A stretch of 64,000 bases of DNA from Ignavibacteria bacterium (lineage in GTDB: Bacteria > Bacteroidota > Ignavibacteria > Tepidaquicellales > Tepidaquicellaceae), in the NCBI GenBank assembly GCA_016716125.1, contig JADJWZ010000025.1, forward strand, positions 1-64,000. The letters run 5' to 3'. Each line of letters starts with the position of its first letter. Position 1 is the stretch's first letter. A program made the translations under genes and the position numbers. Of this stretch, positions 35,508-45,448 are shown in pieces. The notes beneath the pieces were generated by a model. The model made no database searches and was not told the origin of the DNA. It was given only the letters and a program-made list of their open reading frames with translations.

Positions 35508-36884
35508 TTATTTCAGCAGGATCATCCTTTTTGTATCGCTGAAATTTTCTGTCGCCAGTGTATAAAAATAAATCCCGCTCGGATAATTACTTCCGTCAAA
35601 TTCCGTTTCATAAATTCCCGGAGAAAGCTTTTCATTTACAAGTACAGCAATATCTTTTCCCAGAGCATCATATACTTTTAAAGAGACCAACCCGAATTCC
35701 GAAATCCCAAATCCCAAATGTGTTACAGGATTAAACGGGTTAGGATAGTTTTGATATAGACTATACTTATCAGCAATTGAATTATTAATAACAACAGGAG
35801 AAGGCGTTCCAAGCTGAACGACCCAAAGTCCGTCTTCTTTGTTTGAACCTATGATTTTTTTTGAAGGGAACATGTAAACTCCCCAGCAGCCGGTGAAAGC
35901 ATTATTGTTATTCAAAGGGAAAGTATCATACCATGCAATCTCAACCGGATCGACAGGGTTTGAAATATCCAGAACTCTGATACCTGCGGATCTGTGCGCA
36001 ATGACAGCAGTGTCTCCGTAAATTTCTATATTATGAACCTGTGAAGCCGTAATATTAGTGGGCCGCCAGTCTCTTACAAAAGTAATATTATTTAAATCCT
36101 GAATGTCATAGATCTTTAATGTGCCGGCTGTAGGTGTAGAAGTTTCATCGGTTGTATAAATATACTTTCTGTCTTTAGTCAAAGCGGAATTGTGGGTTGC
36201 ATTATGCGGAGGAGTTGTAAAAGAATTTAAAAAAACCGGCTGGTCTTTATTTACAGCATTTATTATTCTTATGCCGTTACTGAGACATGCAGCCCATATG
36301 GTGTCATTAATTACTCTGCAGTCATGAACGTAATGTGTATTCAATGAACCTCTGACTACAGGCAGCTCAGGATTTATGCTTAAGTCTAAGATGGTTATTC
36401 CCTGCCCGAAAGATGCATTCGCTCCGTTCAAATATAAATATGAACCTGACACTGAAATAGTATGAGTTGTAATATGATTAGGAAGAATAAATCTGTTTAC
36501 ACGGTGAACTGAATCCGGAAGATACCGCAGATCAAATATTTCAATCCCGCTGTTCGCCTGCTCGGTAACAACATATGCATAATGAGAATACACCGTGATC
36601 TCTCTCCAGTGATTACCGCTTCCTGAAACCGGAGCAGGAGCAAAGTCAACTTCGTGAATGTTTGCTGAATTTGTAATATCAATGAAGGCGGTTCCGAGAT
36701 GAGTACCAAGTATCGCGTATTCATTACCTGCTGAATCAACATATCCCCAGCAGCCTGAATAAGTATCATTAGTAATATGCTGATTCAGATTTGCAAGGAA
36801 CTGCATGTTGTGATTCGGCAGCTGCGCATGCGATATTTCCTGAGAAAAATAAATTGACAGAAATATTATAAATATTTTTTTCAT
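35508..36884 (-). CDS. Choice-of-anchor B (LVIVD-repeat) protein with T9SS sorting domain
   Basis: A 458-residue protein. Signal peptide MKKIFIIFLSIYFSQEISHA. The body is a propeller of LVIVD-type repeats: SGCWGYVDSAGNEYAILGTH, GTAFIDITN, GIEIFDLRYLPDS, GIRVLDISNPVDPVEIAWYD, as in the choice-of-anchor-B family. The T9SS sorting domain covers about 375-458 (YQNYPNPFNPVTHLGFGISE to SDTKRMILLK). Its ATG overlaps the stop of the upstream paralogue (ATGA), so the two are co-translated. Surface-exposed or secreted; function unknown. Confidence 0.88.
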   Translation of the reverse strand: MKKIFIIFLSIYFSQEISHAQLPNHNMQFLANLNQHITNDTYSGCWGYVDSAGNEYAILGTHLGTAFIDITNSANIHEVDFAPAPVSGSGNHWREITVYSHYAYVVTEQANSGIEIFDLRYLPDSVHRVNRFILPNHITTHTISVSGSYLYLNGANASFGQGITILDLSINPELPVVRGSLNTHYVHDCRVINDTIWAACLSNGIRIINAVNKDQPVFLNSFTTPPHNATHNSALTKDRKYIYTTDETSTPTAGTLKIYDIQDLNNITFVRDWRPTNITASQVHNIEIYGDTAVIAHRSAGIRVLDISNPVDPVEIAWYDTFPLNNNNAFTGCWGVYMFPSKKIIGSNKEDGLWVVQLGTPSPVVINNSIADKYSLYQNYPNPFNPVTHLGFGISEFGLVSLKVYDALGKDIAVLVNEKLSPGIYETEFDGSNYPSGIYFYTLATENFSDTKRMILLK

Positions 36885-38305
36885 TTTAATAATATCATTC
36901 GTTTAGTTTCACTAAAATTTCCCGTTTCTAATTTATAAAAATATACTCCGTTTGCAAAACTGCTGCCGTCAAAATCAACTTCATAATTTCCCTGCGAAAG
37001 AGCTTCATTGACTAATGTCATAACTTCTTTTCCCAATACATCAAATACAACTAACTTCACGTCTTGCGTTCTGCTTCTTTCGCCCCGCGGTATTTCATAT
37101 TTAATTTTCGTCACCGGATTGAACGGATTCGGATAGTTCTGATGTAAGAAGAAACTTTGAACTTCAGTATTTAAATTTTCAATAAAAGTAGGATCATGAA
37201 TTATTCTGTGAACATATAATCCCGTCTGCATGTCGGATGAAATGATCTTACCTGAGTTAAAAAAAGGATAACAGCTCCAGTTTCCGGCAATTATACCCGC
37301 ATTTGAATTCGGATATGTATCATGAAAAGCAAATTCGACAGGATTGTTTGGATTTCGGAGATCAAGTAATCTGAGCCCGGCAGTGTGATGAGATATGTAG
37401 AGAACATCACTTTTAACAAAAGGATTATGAGCAATGGAAGTCAGATCGCCCGGCGGACGATAAGTTGTGACTAATTCAATATTAGTTAAATCCTCAATAT
37501 TCCAGATTGCAATAATTCCCGGCGGACCTCTGCTTTCATCAGCAGTAATTAAATATTTTCCGTTATCAGACAGCCAACAACTGTGAGGAAGAGAATATCC
37601 CGGAAGATTATTCATTTCAGCAATTTCAGTTATGCTGTCTTTGTTGCCTGCATCAAGAATGACAAATTTGTTTATTCCGGTAACGGCAGCATACACCGTA
37701 TCATTTTTTACATAGCAATCGTGAACAAATCCTCTAAGATACTCTCCTCTTTTTACCGGATTCTCCGGATCAGTAATATCAATTATTGTAAGTCCATTTG
37801 CTGCATTCACATTTCCGCCACATAGATACAGAAAATTTTTTTCCTGAAATATAGTATGAGCATTTCTAAAATCTCCATAAGTCCAGTTTTTAACATGGTG
37901 AACTGAATCGGGAAGATAACTCATATCAATGATCTGTAATGCAGTCCAATTTGTCATCCCGTAACTATCGGATGAAATATAAGCATAGTTTAAATAAGTT
38001 TTACATTCCCTGTTGACAATATGATTGGCAGGAACAAAATCACATTCATATACATTTGAGCTGTCCGAGATATCTATAAAAGAAGTACCTGTAACACAGG
38101 CTAATATTGCATATTCTCTCCCGGTCTGTGAAGTCCAGCCCCAGATCGAAGAATACTTTGAATTAATTTCAGTAGGCGGTTGATTTGGCCTGACATCAAA
38201 CTGATTCAGCAGTTCTAAGTTTGAAATTAACTGAGCAAATATAATTTCTTTTCCAATGCCGATAAATATAATTATTGCTAATATATTTTTAAAAAGTATT
38301 TTCAT
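36881..38305 (-). CDS. Choice-of-anchor B (LVIVD-repeat) protein with T9SS sorting domain, paralogue
   Basis: A 474-residue paralogue of the next gene. Signal peptide MKILFKNILAIIIFIGIGKE with cleavage near IIFAQ. Repeats SIWGWTSQTGREYAILACVT, GTSFIDISD, LQIIDMSYLPDS, LTIIDITDPENPVKRGEYL and LRLLDLRNPNNPVEFAFHD align with the partner's. Sorting domain HQNYPNPFNPVTKIKYEIPR to SETKRMILLK, with a small insertion (GERSRTQD). It lies directly upstream of its paralogue with a 4-nt overlap, evidence of tandem duplication. Confidence 0.88.
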   Translation of the reverse strand: MKILFKNILAIIIFIGIGKEIIFAQLISNLELLNQFDVRPNQPPTEINSKYSSIWGWTSQTGREYAILACVTGTSFIDISDSSNVYECDFVPANHIVNRECKTYLNYAYISSDSYGMTNWTALQIIDMSYLPDSVHHVKNWTYGDFRNAHTIFQEKNFLYLCGGNVNAANGLTIIDITDPENPVKRGEYLRGFVHDCYVKNDTVYAAVTGINKFVILDAGNKDSITEIAEMNNLPGYSLPHSCWLSDNGKYLITADESRGPPGIIAIWNIEDLTNIELVTTYRPPGDLTSIAHNPFVKSDVLYISHHTAGLRLLDLRNPNNPVEFAFHDTYPNSNAGIIAGNWSCYPFFNSGKIISSDMQTGLYVHRIIHDPTFIENLNTEVQSFFLHQNYPNPFNPVTKIKYEIPRGERSRTQDVKLVVFDVLGKEVMTLVNEALSQGNYEVDFDGSSFANGVYFYKLETGNFSETKRMILLK

Positions 38306-38468
38306 TTACCCGAAATCTTTTGTCTGTCATGTTTAAAAAATTTTAAAACATATGTTAAATTCAAAAGGGGTCACCTGAACCACCCTTATCAATTTCTATA
38401 AAGATATAAATCATCCGGAGTTAATGATAATATTTTTTAACTATTAACTATTTTCTATTAACTATTAA
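38306..38468. repeat. Gap with TTAACTA-type heptamers
   Basis: About 160 bp. The right part (38428-38470) is TTAACTATTAACTA-type repeats running up to the stop of the 706-residue gene; the left part is unique AT-rich sequence. No gene. Confidence 0.6.
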
Positions 38469-40589
38469 CTACTTCAATAATATCATTCGCTTAGTTTCAC
38501 TAAAATTATTTGTTATTAATTTATATAAATAAATTCCGCTTGACAGTTGAAAACCGGCAGTTGAAAACTGATAGTTATAGCTTCCGCGATTTTGTTTTTC
38601 ATTAACTAAAGTTGCAATTTCATTTCCAAGTATATCATATATTTTTAAAGTTACAAAACTATTTTCGGGTAATGAATAACGGATAACGGTTGAAGGATTG
38701 AAAGGATTCGGATAATTCTGATAAAGGTAAAAATGTTTGGGGATCAAGTCCGGACTGATGTGAGATCCTGTCAGACCTCCGGTCCCGGTTGAAAGGATAG
38801 TTCCGCTTGTTCCGCAGACAAATCCCTGAGCGGAATTAACAAAAAATATTCGAGTAAGATAAAAATTTGTTTTTGGAATTTGCTTACTCCAGTTATTACC
38901 TGCATCAGTTGTCTTTAAAATCAAGCCGAGACCGCCGCCGCCGCCGCAACTATATCCTGTTAGATTATCTGTAAACATTATTGATGCTAATGACTCACCG
39001 GTTACCTGCCTTACGATATTCCAGTCTTCACCAGCGTCACTTGCTTTAAGAATTATGTTTGATCCCGAAGCATAGCCGTTCTGAAGATCCGTAAAGTATA
39101 TTGAGTACAGGTCTCGGGTTGTTCCTGAAGCTGTTGTGTGCCAGTTCGTACCGCCGTTTGCGCTCTTTAAAATCATTCCTCCATTTCCGGCACAAAAAAT
39201 AGTGCTTTCATCCGTCATTATTATAGAATTCAATAAACCGGTATATCCTGTCGCGGAGGTCTGAAACCACTGAGTCCCGCCGTTATCAGACCTGTATACT
39301 CTCCCATTTGCTGTAGAAACGTAGCCTGTGCTGTTATTAATAAAATCGACTGAAGTAAGTGACACTCCATTGACAACAGTATGACCTGACCAACTGCTTC
39401 CGCCATCATTCGTAATAAAAACTTTTCCGCTGCTGTTTGTGACAAACCCATTCATGTTATCAGAAAAATCAACTTCAGTATTAGAATAATTATATCCGGA
39501 ATTTACAGTTGTCCATACACTGCCTCCGTCTGTCGTTTTCATGATACTATAACTGTAAGGAAAGTTCGAGCATGCAACAATACCGGTAAGAGAATTTAGA
39601 AAATAAACTGACTGAAAATCATTTCTTGTTGAATAAGACTGCATGCTGCTCCAGGAAATCCCGCCATTAATAGTTTTATAAAACTGTCCGTCTGATCCTG
39701 CAGATATTCCAATATCTGAATTCAGGAAATTCAGTGTTTTTAATCCTAAACCGGGCAAAGAAGTAAGTGACCATGTGACCCCGCCGTTAGTGGTTTTTCT
39801 TACTTTGTCTCCACCGGTAATGATCCCGGTAGTTGCATCGAAAAAATGAATTGCAGTAAATCCGGTATTATCTCCTGTGTATAACCCTGTCCAGTTTGCA
39901 CCGGCATCAGTAGATTTGAATACAATGCTTCCCGAGACCAGGACATACCATGTGTTAACATCAGGAAAAGAAACATCAATAAAAGAAGCTGAAGTAAAAT
40001 TGTAGGAAAGCCATGACCAGCCTCCTCCGTTTGTTGTTCTTAGTATTATTCTGTTGTCCGCTAAGACAAATCCCGTATCATTATTCAGAAATGAAACTTT
40101 CCTTAGATTTATTCCAAGCTGTGAGTTCATACTGACCCAGGTATTCCCTCCGTCCATAGTTTTTTTTATCCTTCCCGCGTTACCTGCGACATAGCCTGTA
40201 TTCTGATCAGTAAAATGCATCGATCTGAAACTGCTGGCAATACTTGAATCTACAGTAAACCAGCTTGCCCCGCTGTTAGTTGTTTTTTTAATAATGCTTC
40301 CTCCCCCATCACCACCTGCTACCAAACCAGTCTGACTGTTTACAAAATAGATTGAGTACAAAATATCTTTAGTCCCGGTCCAGATGACTTCCCAGTTTGA
40401 CCCTCCGTTGGTTGTCTTTACAACTATTCCTCCGTCACCGGCAGCAAAACCCACATCAGGAGTTACAAACTGAGCCGAACGTAATTCCTGTCCCTGAGGA
40501 TAGGGGTGCATCCAGTTCCATCCGGATTGTGAATATAAACTACATGATGTAAGAAAAGTCAGCAGAAATATTAAAATTGGTTTATTCAT
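38469..40589 (-). CDS. YCF48/BNR-repeat propeller protein with T9SS sorting domain
   Basis: A 706-residue protein. The N-terminus MNKPILIFLLTFLTSCSLYS could be read as a signal peptide I or a lipobox (LTSC). About fourteen propeller repeats of the YCF48/photosystem-assembly-like type follow (VKTTNGGSNWEVIWTGTKDI, LYSIYFVNSQTGLVAGGDGG, IKKTMDGGNTWVSMNSQLG). Sorting domain YQNYPNPFNPSTVIRYSLPE to SETKRMILLK. Such proteins are common secreted products in Ignavibacteria; their ligand is unknown. Confidence 0.88.
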   Translation of the reverse strand: MNKPILIFLLTFLTSCSLYSQSGWNWMHPYPQGQELRSAQFVTPDVGFAAGDGGIVVKTTNGGSNWEVIWTGTKDILYSIYFVNSQTGLVAGGDGGGSIIKKTTNSGASWFTVDSSIASSFRSMHFTDQNTGYVAGNAGRIKKTMDGGNTWVSMNSQLGINLRKVSFLNNDTGFVLADNRIILRTTNGGGWSWLSYNFTSASFIDVSFPDVNTWYVLVSGSIVFKSTDAGANWTGLYTGDNTGFTAIHFFDATTGIITGGDKVRKTTNGGVTWSLTSLPGLGLKTLNFLNSDIGISAGSDGQFYKTINGGISWSSMQSYSTRNDFQSVYFLNSLTGIVACSNFPYSYSIMKTTDGGSVWTTVNSGYNYSNTEVDFSDNMNGFVTNSSGKVFITNDGGSSWSGHTVVNGVSLTSVDFINNSTGYVSTANGRVYRSDNGGTQWFQTSATGYTGLLNSIIMTDESTIFCAGNGGMILKSANGGTNWHTTASGTTRDLYSIYFTDLQNGYASGSNIILKASDAGEDWNIVRQVTGESLASIMFTDNLTGYSCGGGGGLGLILKTTDAGNNWSKQIPKTNFYLTRIFFVNSAQGFVCGTSGTILSTGTGGLTGSHISPDLIPKHFYLYQNYPNPFNPSTVIRYSLPENSFVTLKIYDILGNEIATLVNEKQNRGSYNYQFSTAGFQLSSGIYLYKLITNNFSETKRMILLK

Positions 40590-40755
40590 AACATTATCAA
40601 TTATTAATTATCAATTATCTATTATCAATTATTTCAAAAACATAATACTCTTCGTCTCAACAAAACTACCGCTTCCATTACCCGCAACTTGCCACTCACA
40701 ACAAACTATTAACTACTAACTATTTCAGCAGCACTAAGGTAAATTTTATATAAAG
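40590..40755 (-). pseudogene. Vestigial T9SS sorting-domain tails and heptamer repeats
   Basis: Two coding remnants on the minus strand. At 40629-40697 the frame reads EWQVAGNGSGSFVETKSIMF then LK and stop, the end of a sorting domain. At 40720-40755, immediately after the stop of the next gene, it reads LYIKFTLVLLK and stop, a possible second tail. Both lack everything upstream. Between and beside them are TTAACTA and TTATCAA heptamers (40590-40628, 40705-40722). They look like remains of deleted paralogues. Confidence 0.6.
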
Positions 40756-42288
40756 TCATTTTAATAAAATCATTCGTTTAGTTTCACTAAAATTATTCAC
40801 AGTTAATTTATAAAAATAAACTCCGCTCGCATAATTGCTTCCATCAAACTTATACTTATAACTTCCCGGTGAAAGTTTTTCATTTACTAAAGTTACAATT
40901 TCAGATCCGGATATATTAAATATTTTTAATGAAACAATTCCCAAATCCGATATTGCAAATTCCAGATTCGTCACGGGATTAAATGGATTGGGATAGTTCT
41001 GACTTAAAGAATATGTAAATGGTATCTCTGATCCAATAGGTGTAATACCTGTCATTGTATGTAGTCTGTCGAAGTATATTCCTGTGTTAGATCCGTCTGC
41101 TCCGACCCATAAAGCGCCTGCATCTCCTGCCGCATCGTAATATTCAATTAATGTCGGGATGTATTCTCTTGCTGAATATAAAGGAGGATGATCACTGAAA
41201 TGAACCGGCGCTGCAAAGTTAAGCGGATCGGTATTCAGAGCTGAGGTATAATACATTTTATCTGAACTGTTAGTGGGAGGACCGGCCTGCATACTATCGG
41301 AATAATATATTAAACCGACTCCTCCGGGACTTAAGGAAGAATATTTTGCATCAAACCAGAATTCATCCCTTCCGGGCATTGAACCAATTGTGAACGGTGA
41401 GCCATATCCAGTGCCCCCATCTGAACTGTAAATGCATTTGATATCCATATTTCCGGGAGCCCCTTCAGAATAAAACAGCCAGGTATTCCCTCCGTATCGT
41501 ACTGTCTCAAACTGATCCTTTGGAATTCCTGCAGGTACTGGAGATGTGAATGAACCTGCAACCGTGAGTGTTCCCGGAGCAGACTCACGATATCGCACAT
41601 TTCTGATTACTGAGCTAACTGTATCTGTAAACGGTCCGCCGTAATAATTAATAACCGCTGTATCACCTGTTGCCGACATTGATATTCCTGGTCTGGCTGC
41701 ACTAGACGAAAGAAATATTGCTCCACCCCAGCTTACGCCTCCGTTTGCAGAGCCAAAAATTCTTACTTGATTATTGGTGTATAGATCTATTATAAGATAG
41801 AGACTTCCGGTTGATGAACTGGTAACATCAAAATCTCTGATATTAGTATAATTTGTAAAAAGATTCAAACTGCCGTTAACTACGTTAAGCGAGTATACAA
41901 AACCATTTACCAGATAAAAGCAATACAATGAGTCCGGACCGGCGCTGATCATTTTGGTTTTGGAAATGACAACTGCTGGACTTATTCCTATTTCCTGCAT
42001 CCAGGTTGCTCCGTTATTGGTTGATGTCAAAATCACCAAACCTTCGTCTGCTCCGGGAAGAGAAATGTTTGTGTCGGGTATCGAGACATAAATCTTTCCG
42101 GTAGAATTTCTATAAACGCCGGAAGGTCTTCCGAATGGTTCACTGCCGGTGACAAGATAATCAGTTCCCCATTCTACGTTACTTTGAAATGGAACAGGCG
42201 GATCGTACAGATTTACTTTTTGTTCCTGCGCTGAAATTGTAATTGTTACAAAGAAACAGATGCACACAAATAGAAAAATTGTTTTCAT
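40756..42288 (-). CDS. Secreted BNR/sialidase-like propeller protein with T9SS sorting domain
   Basis: A 510-residue protein with signal peptide MKTIFLFVCICFFVTITISA. The central region contains Asp-box-like elements (STNNGATWMQEIG, SANGGVSWGGAIF, SSDGGTGYGSPF) as in sialidase/BNR propellers, then a sorting domain SQNYPNPFNPVTNLEFAISD to SETKRMILLK. The canonical sialidase arginine triad was not identified, so enzymatic activity is not claimed. Confidence 0.83.
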   Translation of the reverse strand: MKTIFLFVCICFFVTITISAQEQKVNLYDPPVPFQSNVEWGTDYLVTGSEPFGRPSGVYRNSTGKIYVSIPDTNISLPGADEGLVILTSTNNGATWMQEIGISPAVVISKTKMISAGPDSLYCFYLVNGFVYSLNVVNGSLNLFTNYTNIRDFDVTSSSTGSLYLIIDLYTNNQVRIFGSANGGVSWGGAIFLSSSAARPGISMSATGDTAVINYYGGPFTDTVSSVIRNVRYRESAPGTLTVAGSFTSPVPAGIPKDQFETVRYGGNTWLFYSEGAPGNMDIKCIYSSDGGTGYGSPFTIGSMPGRDEFWFDAKYSSLSPGGVGLIYYSDSMQAGPPTNSSDKMYYTSALNTDPLNFAAPVHFSDHPPLYSAREYIPTLIEYYDAAGDAGALWVGADGSNTGIYFDRLHTMTGITPIGSEIPFTYSLSQNYPNPFNPVTNLEFAISDLGIVSLKIFNISGSEIVTLVNEKLSPGSYKYKFDGSNYASGVYFYKLTVNNFSETKRMILLK

Positions 42289-42438
42289 AACTTTACTCCT
42301 TTTTTAATAGTTAATTTTATAGTTAATAGTTAATAGTTAATAGTTAATAGTTAATTGATAATTGATAATTGATAATTGATAATTGATAATTGATAATTGA
42401 TAATTGATAATTGTTAATTGTATGTTAACTATTTCTAA
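42289..42438. repeat. Heptamer array (TAGTTAA)n then (TTGATAA)n
   Basis: A 150-bp gap filled by about five copies of TAGTTAA (42318-42353) followed by about nine copies of TTGATAA (42354-42418). The second word is the reverse complement of the TTATCAA array at 31320-31614, although genes at both sites are on the minus strand, so the repeat occurs in both orientations relative to transcription. Confidence 0.93.
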
Positions 42439-43843
42439 CTATTTCAAAAGCATCATCCGCTTCGTCTCAACAAAACTCCCGGCTTCAAATCTATAAAAAT
42501 AAATCCCGCTGGATAAATGAAGTTTGACAGTAGAAAACTGTATGTTATAATTTCCTCTGCCCTGCTTTTCATTTACCAGTGCAGCAATTTCATTTCCTTT
42601 TACATCATATACTTTCAGAGTTACAAAACTATTTTCGGATAACGAATATTGAATAGTTGTATTCGGATTAAACGGATTTGGAAAATTCTGAGATAATGAA
42701 AAACTTTCCGGCATTAATGTTTCTTCTAATTCAGCGTTAACAAGCAGTCCTTCCCATACTTTATAAACTCTTTTGTCAGTCGCAACAATTATTGTATCTC
42801 CTGATCCAATATCCTTTGAAATACCTATGACTTTTTTTGAAGGCGTGAATGAATTGTTATAAGGCGAAAAAGTTAACCCGGCATTTACGGATTTCCAAAC
42901 TCCGCTGTTATCAGAACCGGCGTACCAGATGGTGTGATTCTCAGGATCTATTTCAATGCAGGTTATATTAAAAGGGTTTGAAAGCGGAAGCCAGTTATTT
43001 GTAATACCGCCGTTGTTGCAATAAATTTTATTATCATAAGATACAGCGTGTATCCAAAGATCACCTTCATCAAACACGATCATCTTAAAAGGAGGCAGGT
43101 CAGTGCGCACCTGAAAATCATAACCCTCCGGTTGTGCTGTAAGCAAGATGTTCATATGTAGAAGTAAAGACAACATTATCATTCCAGGTCATTGATTTCA
43201 GAAATCCATAGCCCGGACCTATATTCGGACTTATAGGTTTCATTCCCTGCAGTGTATCCGTTACAAACCAGTTCAGTCCTCCGTCAGTACTTTTAAAAAT
43301 TCTCGGCTGTTCATAATAAACGTTATTGAAATAATTATGAGCCATATATATTACCTGTGAATTTGTTTTGGAAATGTCAAACCCTCTGCACTGCTGGATT
43401 GTATCCGTTCCTTTGAAAGGGAGTTCAGCAGAAGTCATACCGCCGTTGAAAGTAATTTTTGTATAATCTCCTGAAGAGAAAGGCGAAGTGCATTCAAAAA
43501 GTCCGTTAAACAATGCGACAGAAGGGTCGGTCTTTGCAACTGCAAGGTAATCAATGGGATAACATTTATTCTGTGCGGCGCAGCATAAAGAGTTCAGGAA
43601 TTCCGCATTGCCCCAGCTTAGTCTGTCATTATTCAGAACGAGAAAATTACCGCCGGATATCTGTGAGCCGTTTTGAATTGTCCCCTGCTGAAGATAAACT
43701 AATTTTTGATTTGTTCCTTCAATATCGAATGTATGGAAAGATCTAATTCCGTATTGCGTAGTGTCGTACAAAATACTGGATCCCTGCTGAGCTGAACATA
43801 TGTAAGATACAAGTAAGGTAAACAGTAAGAACATTTTTTTCAT
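42439..43843 (-). pseudogene. Frameshifted secreted protein with T9SS sorting domain
   Basis: One gene in two frames. The 5' part (43843 to 43118, 241 residues) has signal peptide MKKMFLLFTLLVSYICSAQ and an Asp-box STDGGLNWFVTD, and ends YEHLAYSTTGGL. The 3' part (to 42439) continues in another frame as EGYDFQVRTDLPPFKMIVFD and carries a full sorting domain SQNFPNPFNPNTTIQYSLSE to VETKRMMLLK. Deleting one T in the GGGTTATGA sequence near 43118-43126 would join them (TTGGYDFQV). A one-base indel, either real or a sequencing error. Confidence 0.8.
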
Positions 43844-43946
43844 AATATAGAATTAAATGTTTATAAAATTTTAAACCTATTCTGAAATGAATTATCTGAA
43901 TTTACCCGAAATATCTTATAAATAAAATCAGTTTATTTATTAAAAT

Positions 43947-45439
43947 TTATTTCAATAAAATCATACTCTTAGTCTCAACAAACTCACCCGCCTGAAGCCT
44001 GTAAAAATAAACTCCGCTTGGTAAACCTTCTCCATAAAAATCAACTAAATAGCTTCCCGTGTTTTGCTTTTCATTAACTAAAGTTACAATCTCTTTTCCA
44101 AGAGCATCAAAAACTTTCAGGTTCACATTACGATTTCCGGTTATGGAATATCTGATAACAGTATTGGGATTAAAGGGATTGGGGTAATTTTGCGACAATG
44201 AAAAATTTCGGGGATAATATCACCGGATCCTGAAATTCCGGTATTATACACCTGAACGGATTTACCATACAAACTGCTGTTTCCGGAAGAATCTTTATTA
44301 TATATTACCCAGATCAAAAAATTATAATTGCGATAAAACAAACCGTTGTTTATAGTCATCGTTGTGTTACCGACATTACCGTTCAGCATTACTGTATCCT
44401 TTGGAAGGTAAAGGCTTTTAAAAATTATTCTGTCCTGATTCAGATAGTGTTCCCTGTAAGCAATGGCATCGGAATAAAGAAATCCGTTAAGTGTCACCCG
44501 GTTATTAAAGAATCTTACCAGCGAAGTATTGTCAGCGCTGTCGTTTGCTTCCGGAATAGTGTAAAGCGAATTATTAAAAAAAGAATAAATATTCCACTTG
44601 CCGGAAAAATCAGATTCGAAAGACGGCTCATCTTCAATGTATGAAAGAATATAGCCTCTGTTCCGGTTGTCACCATTGCCGGCAATTACTTCAGGTTCAC
44701 TCCATAAATTGCTGTTGTAAAGGTTTCTTTTCAATACCGAGTATGAACTGTTGGAATTCCTTCTCTGATAAGTCACCTGCTTTTTTACATTTTCAATTTT
44801 GTCAGAGATTTGCGGAGCATTACAGTATGATGTATCCTGTGAAGTGAGATTATAAAAATAACTGACACTTCCAGTTCTCGCCTGTATCTCCTTATAAATT
44901 ATTTCCCCCGAAGATTCAAATACTACGGAATAATTTATGCTGTCAGTTGCTACTGCAATGGGATTGTGACAATCAGCAGAAGAATCTATTATGAAAGGTT
45001 CATGCCATCCAATATCTGCGGAATAAAAAGCCCCAGCAATATGAGAACCTGAAATTCTTTTAGTCTCCCAGACAGCAAAGGCGTGATCATACAGACCGGT
45101 ATAAAATAAATTTCCTATACACAGGTAAGGATTTGTATCTTCAAATTCTCCGCTTGAAATGTAAACAGGATCGCCTGTCAGGCCGCCTGTGTCCACTTTA
45201 ACAATTGTTATTCTTGAAACAGAATCAGAACCTGACATTCTTCTTTCAAATATCATAGTTTCGATATTATAGGTATAGTGATAAGGATTATTTACCCGCA
45301 TAAACTGAGGATTGGTATCGAAAAAATTTTCCGTTAACCGCTTCTCAGCTCTCCAGTGATAATTAGACTGGGAATAAACAGATTGGGGATCACCTGAATA
45401 GATCAGGACTGCCAGTAAAAAATAAATCAATGTTCGCAT
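43947..45439 (-). pseudogene. Frameshifted secreted protein with T9SS sorting domain
   Basis: The 5' part (45439 to 44141, 432 residues) has signal peptide MRTLIYFLLAVLIYSGDPQS and a beta-rich propeller-like body. Its last residues PEIFHCRKITPIPLIPILLS are an out-of-frame reading of the sorting domain. The correct frame (FSLSQNYPNPFNPNTVIRYS to VETKSMILLK) runs from about 44210 to 43947. The shift is at or near the run ATCCCCGAAATTTTTC (about 44200-44220), where one base in a homopolymer would restore a protein of about 500 residues. Confidence 0.8.
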
Positions 45440-45448
45440 AATGAATTT

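Noticed and set aside
40756..42288. Sialidase enzyme
   Set aside because: Asp-box-like repeats are present, but the arginine triad and the catalytic residues were not identified.
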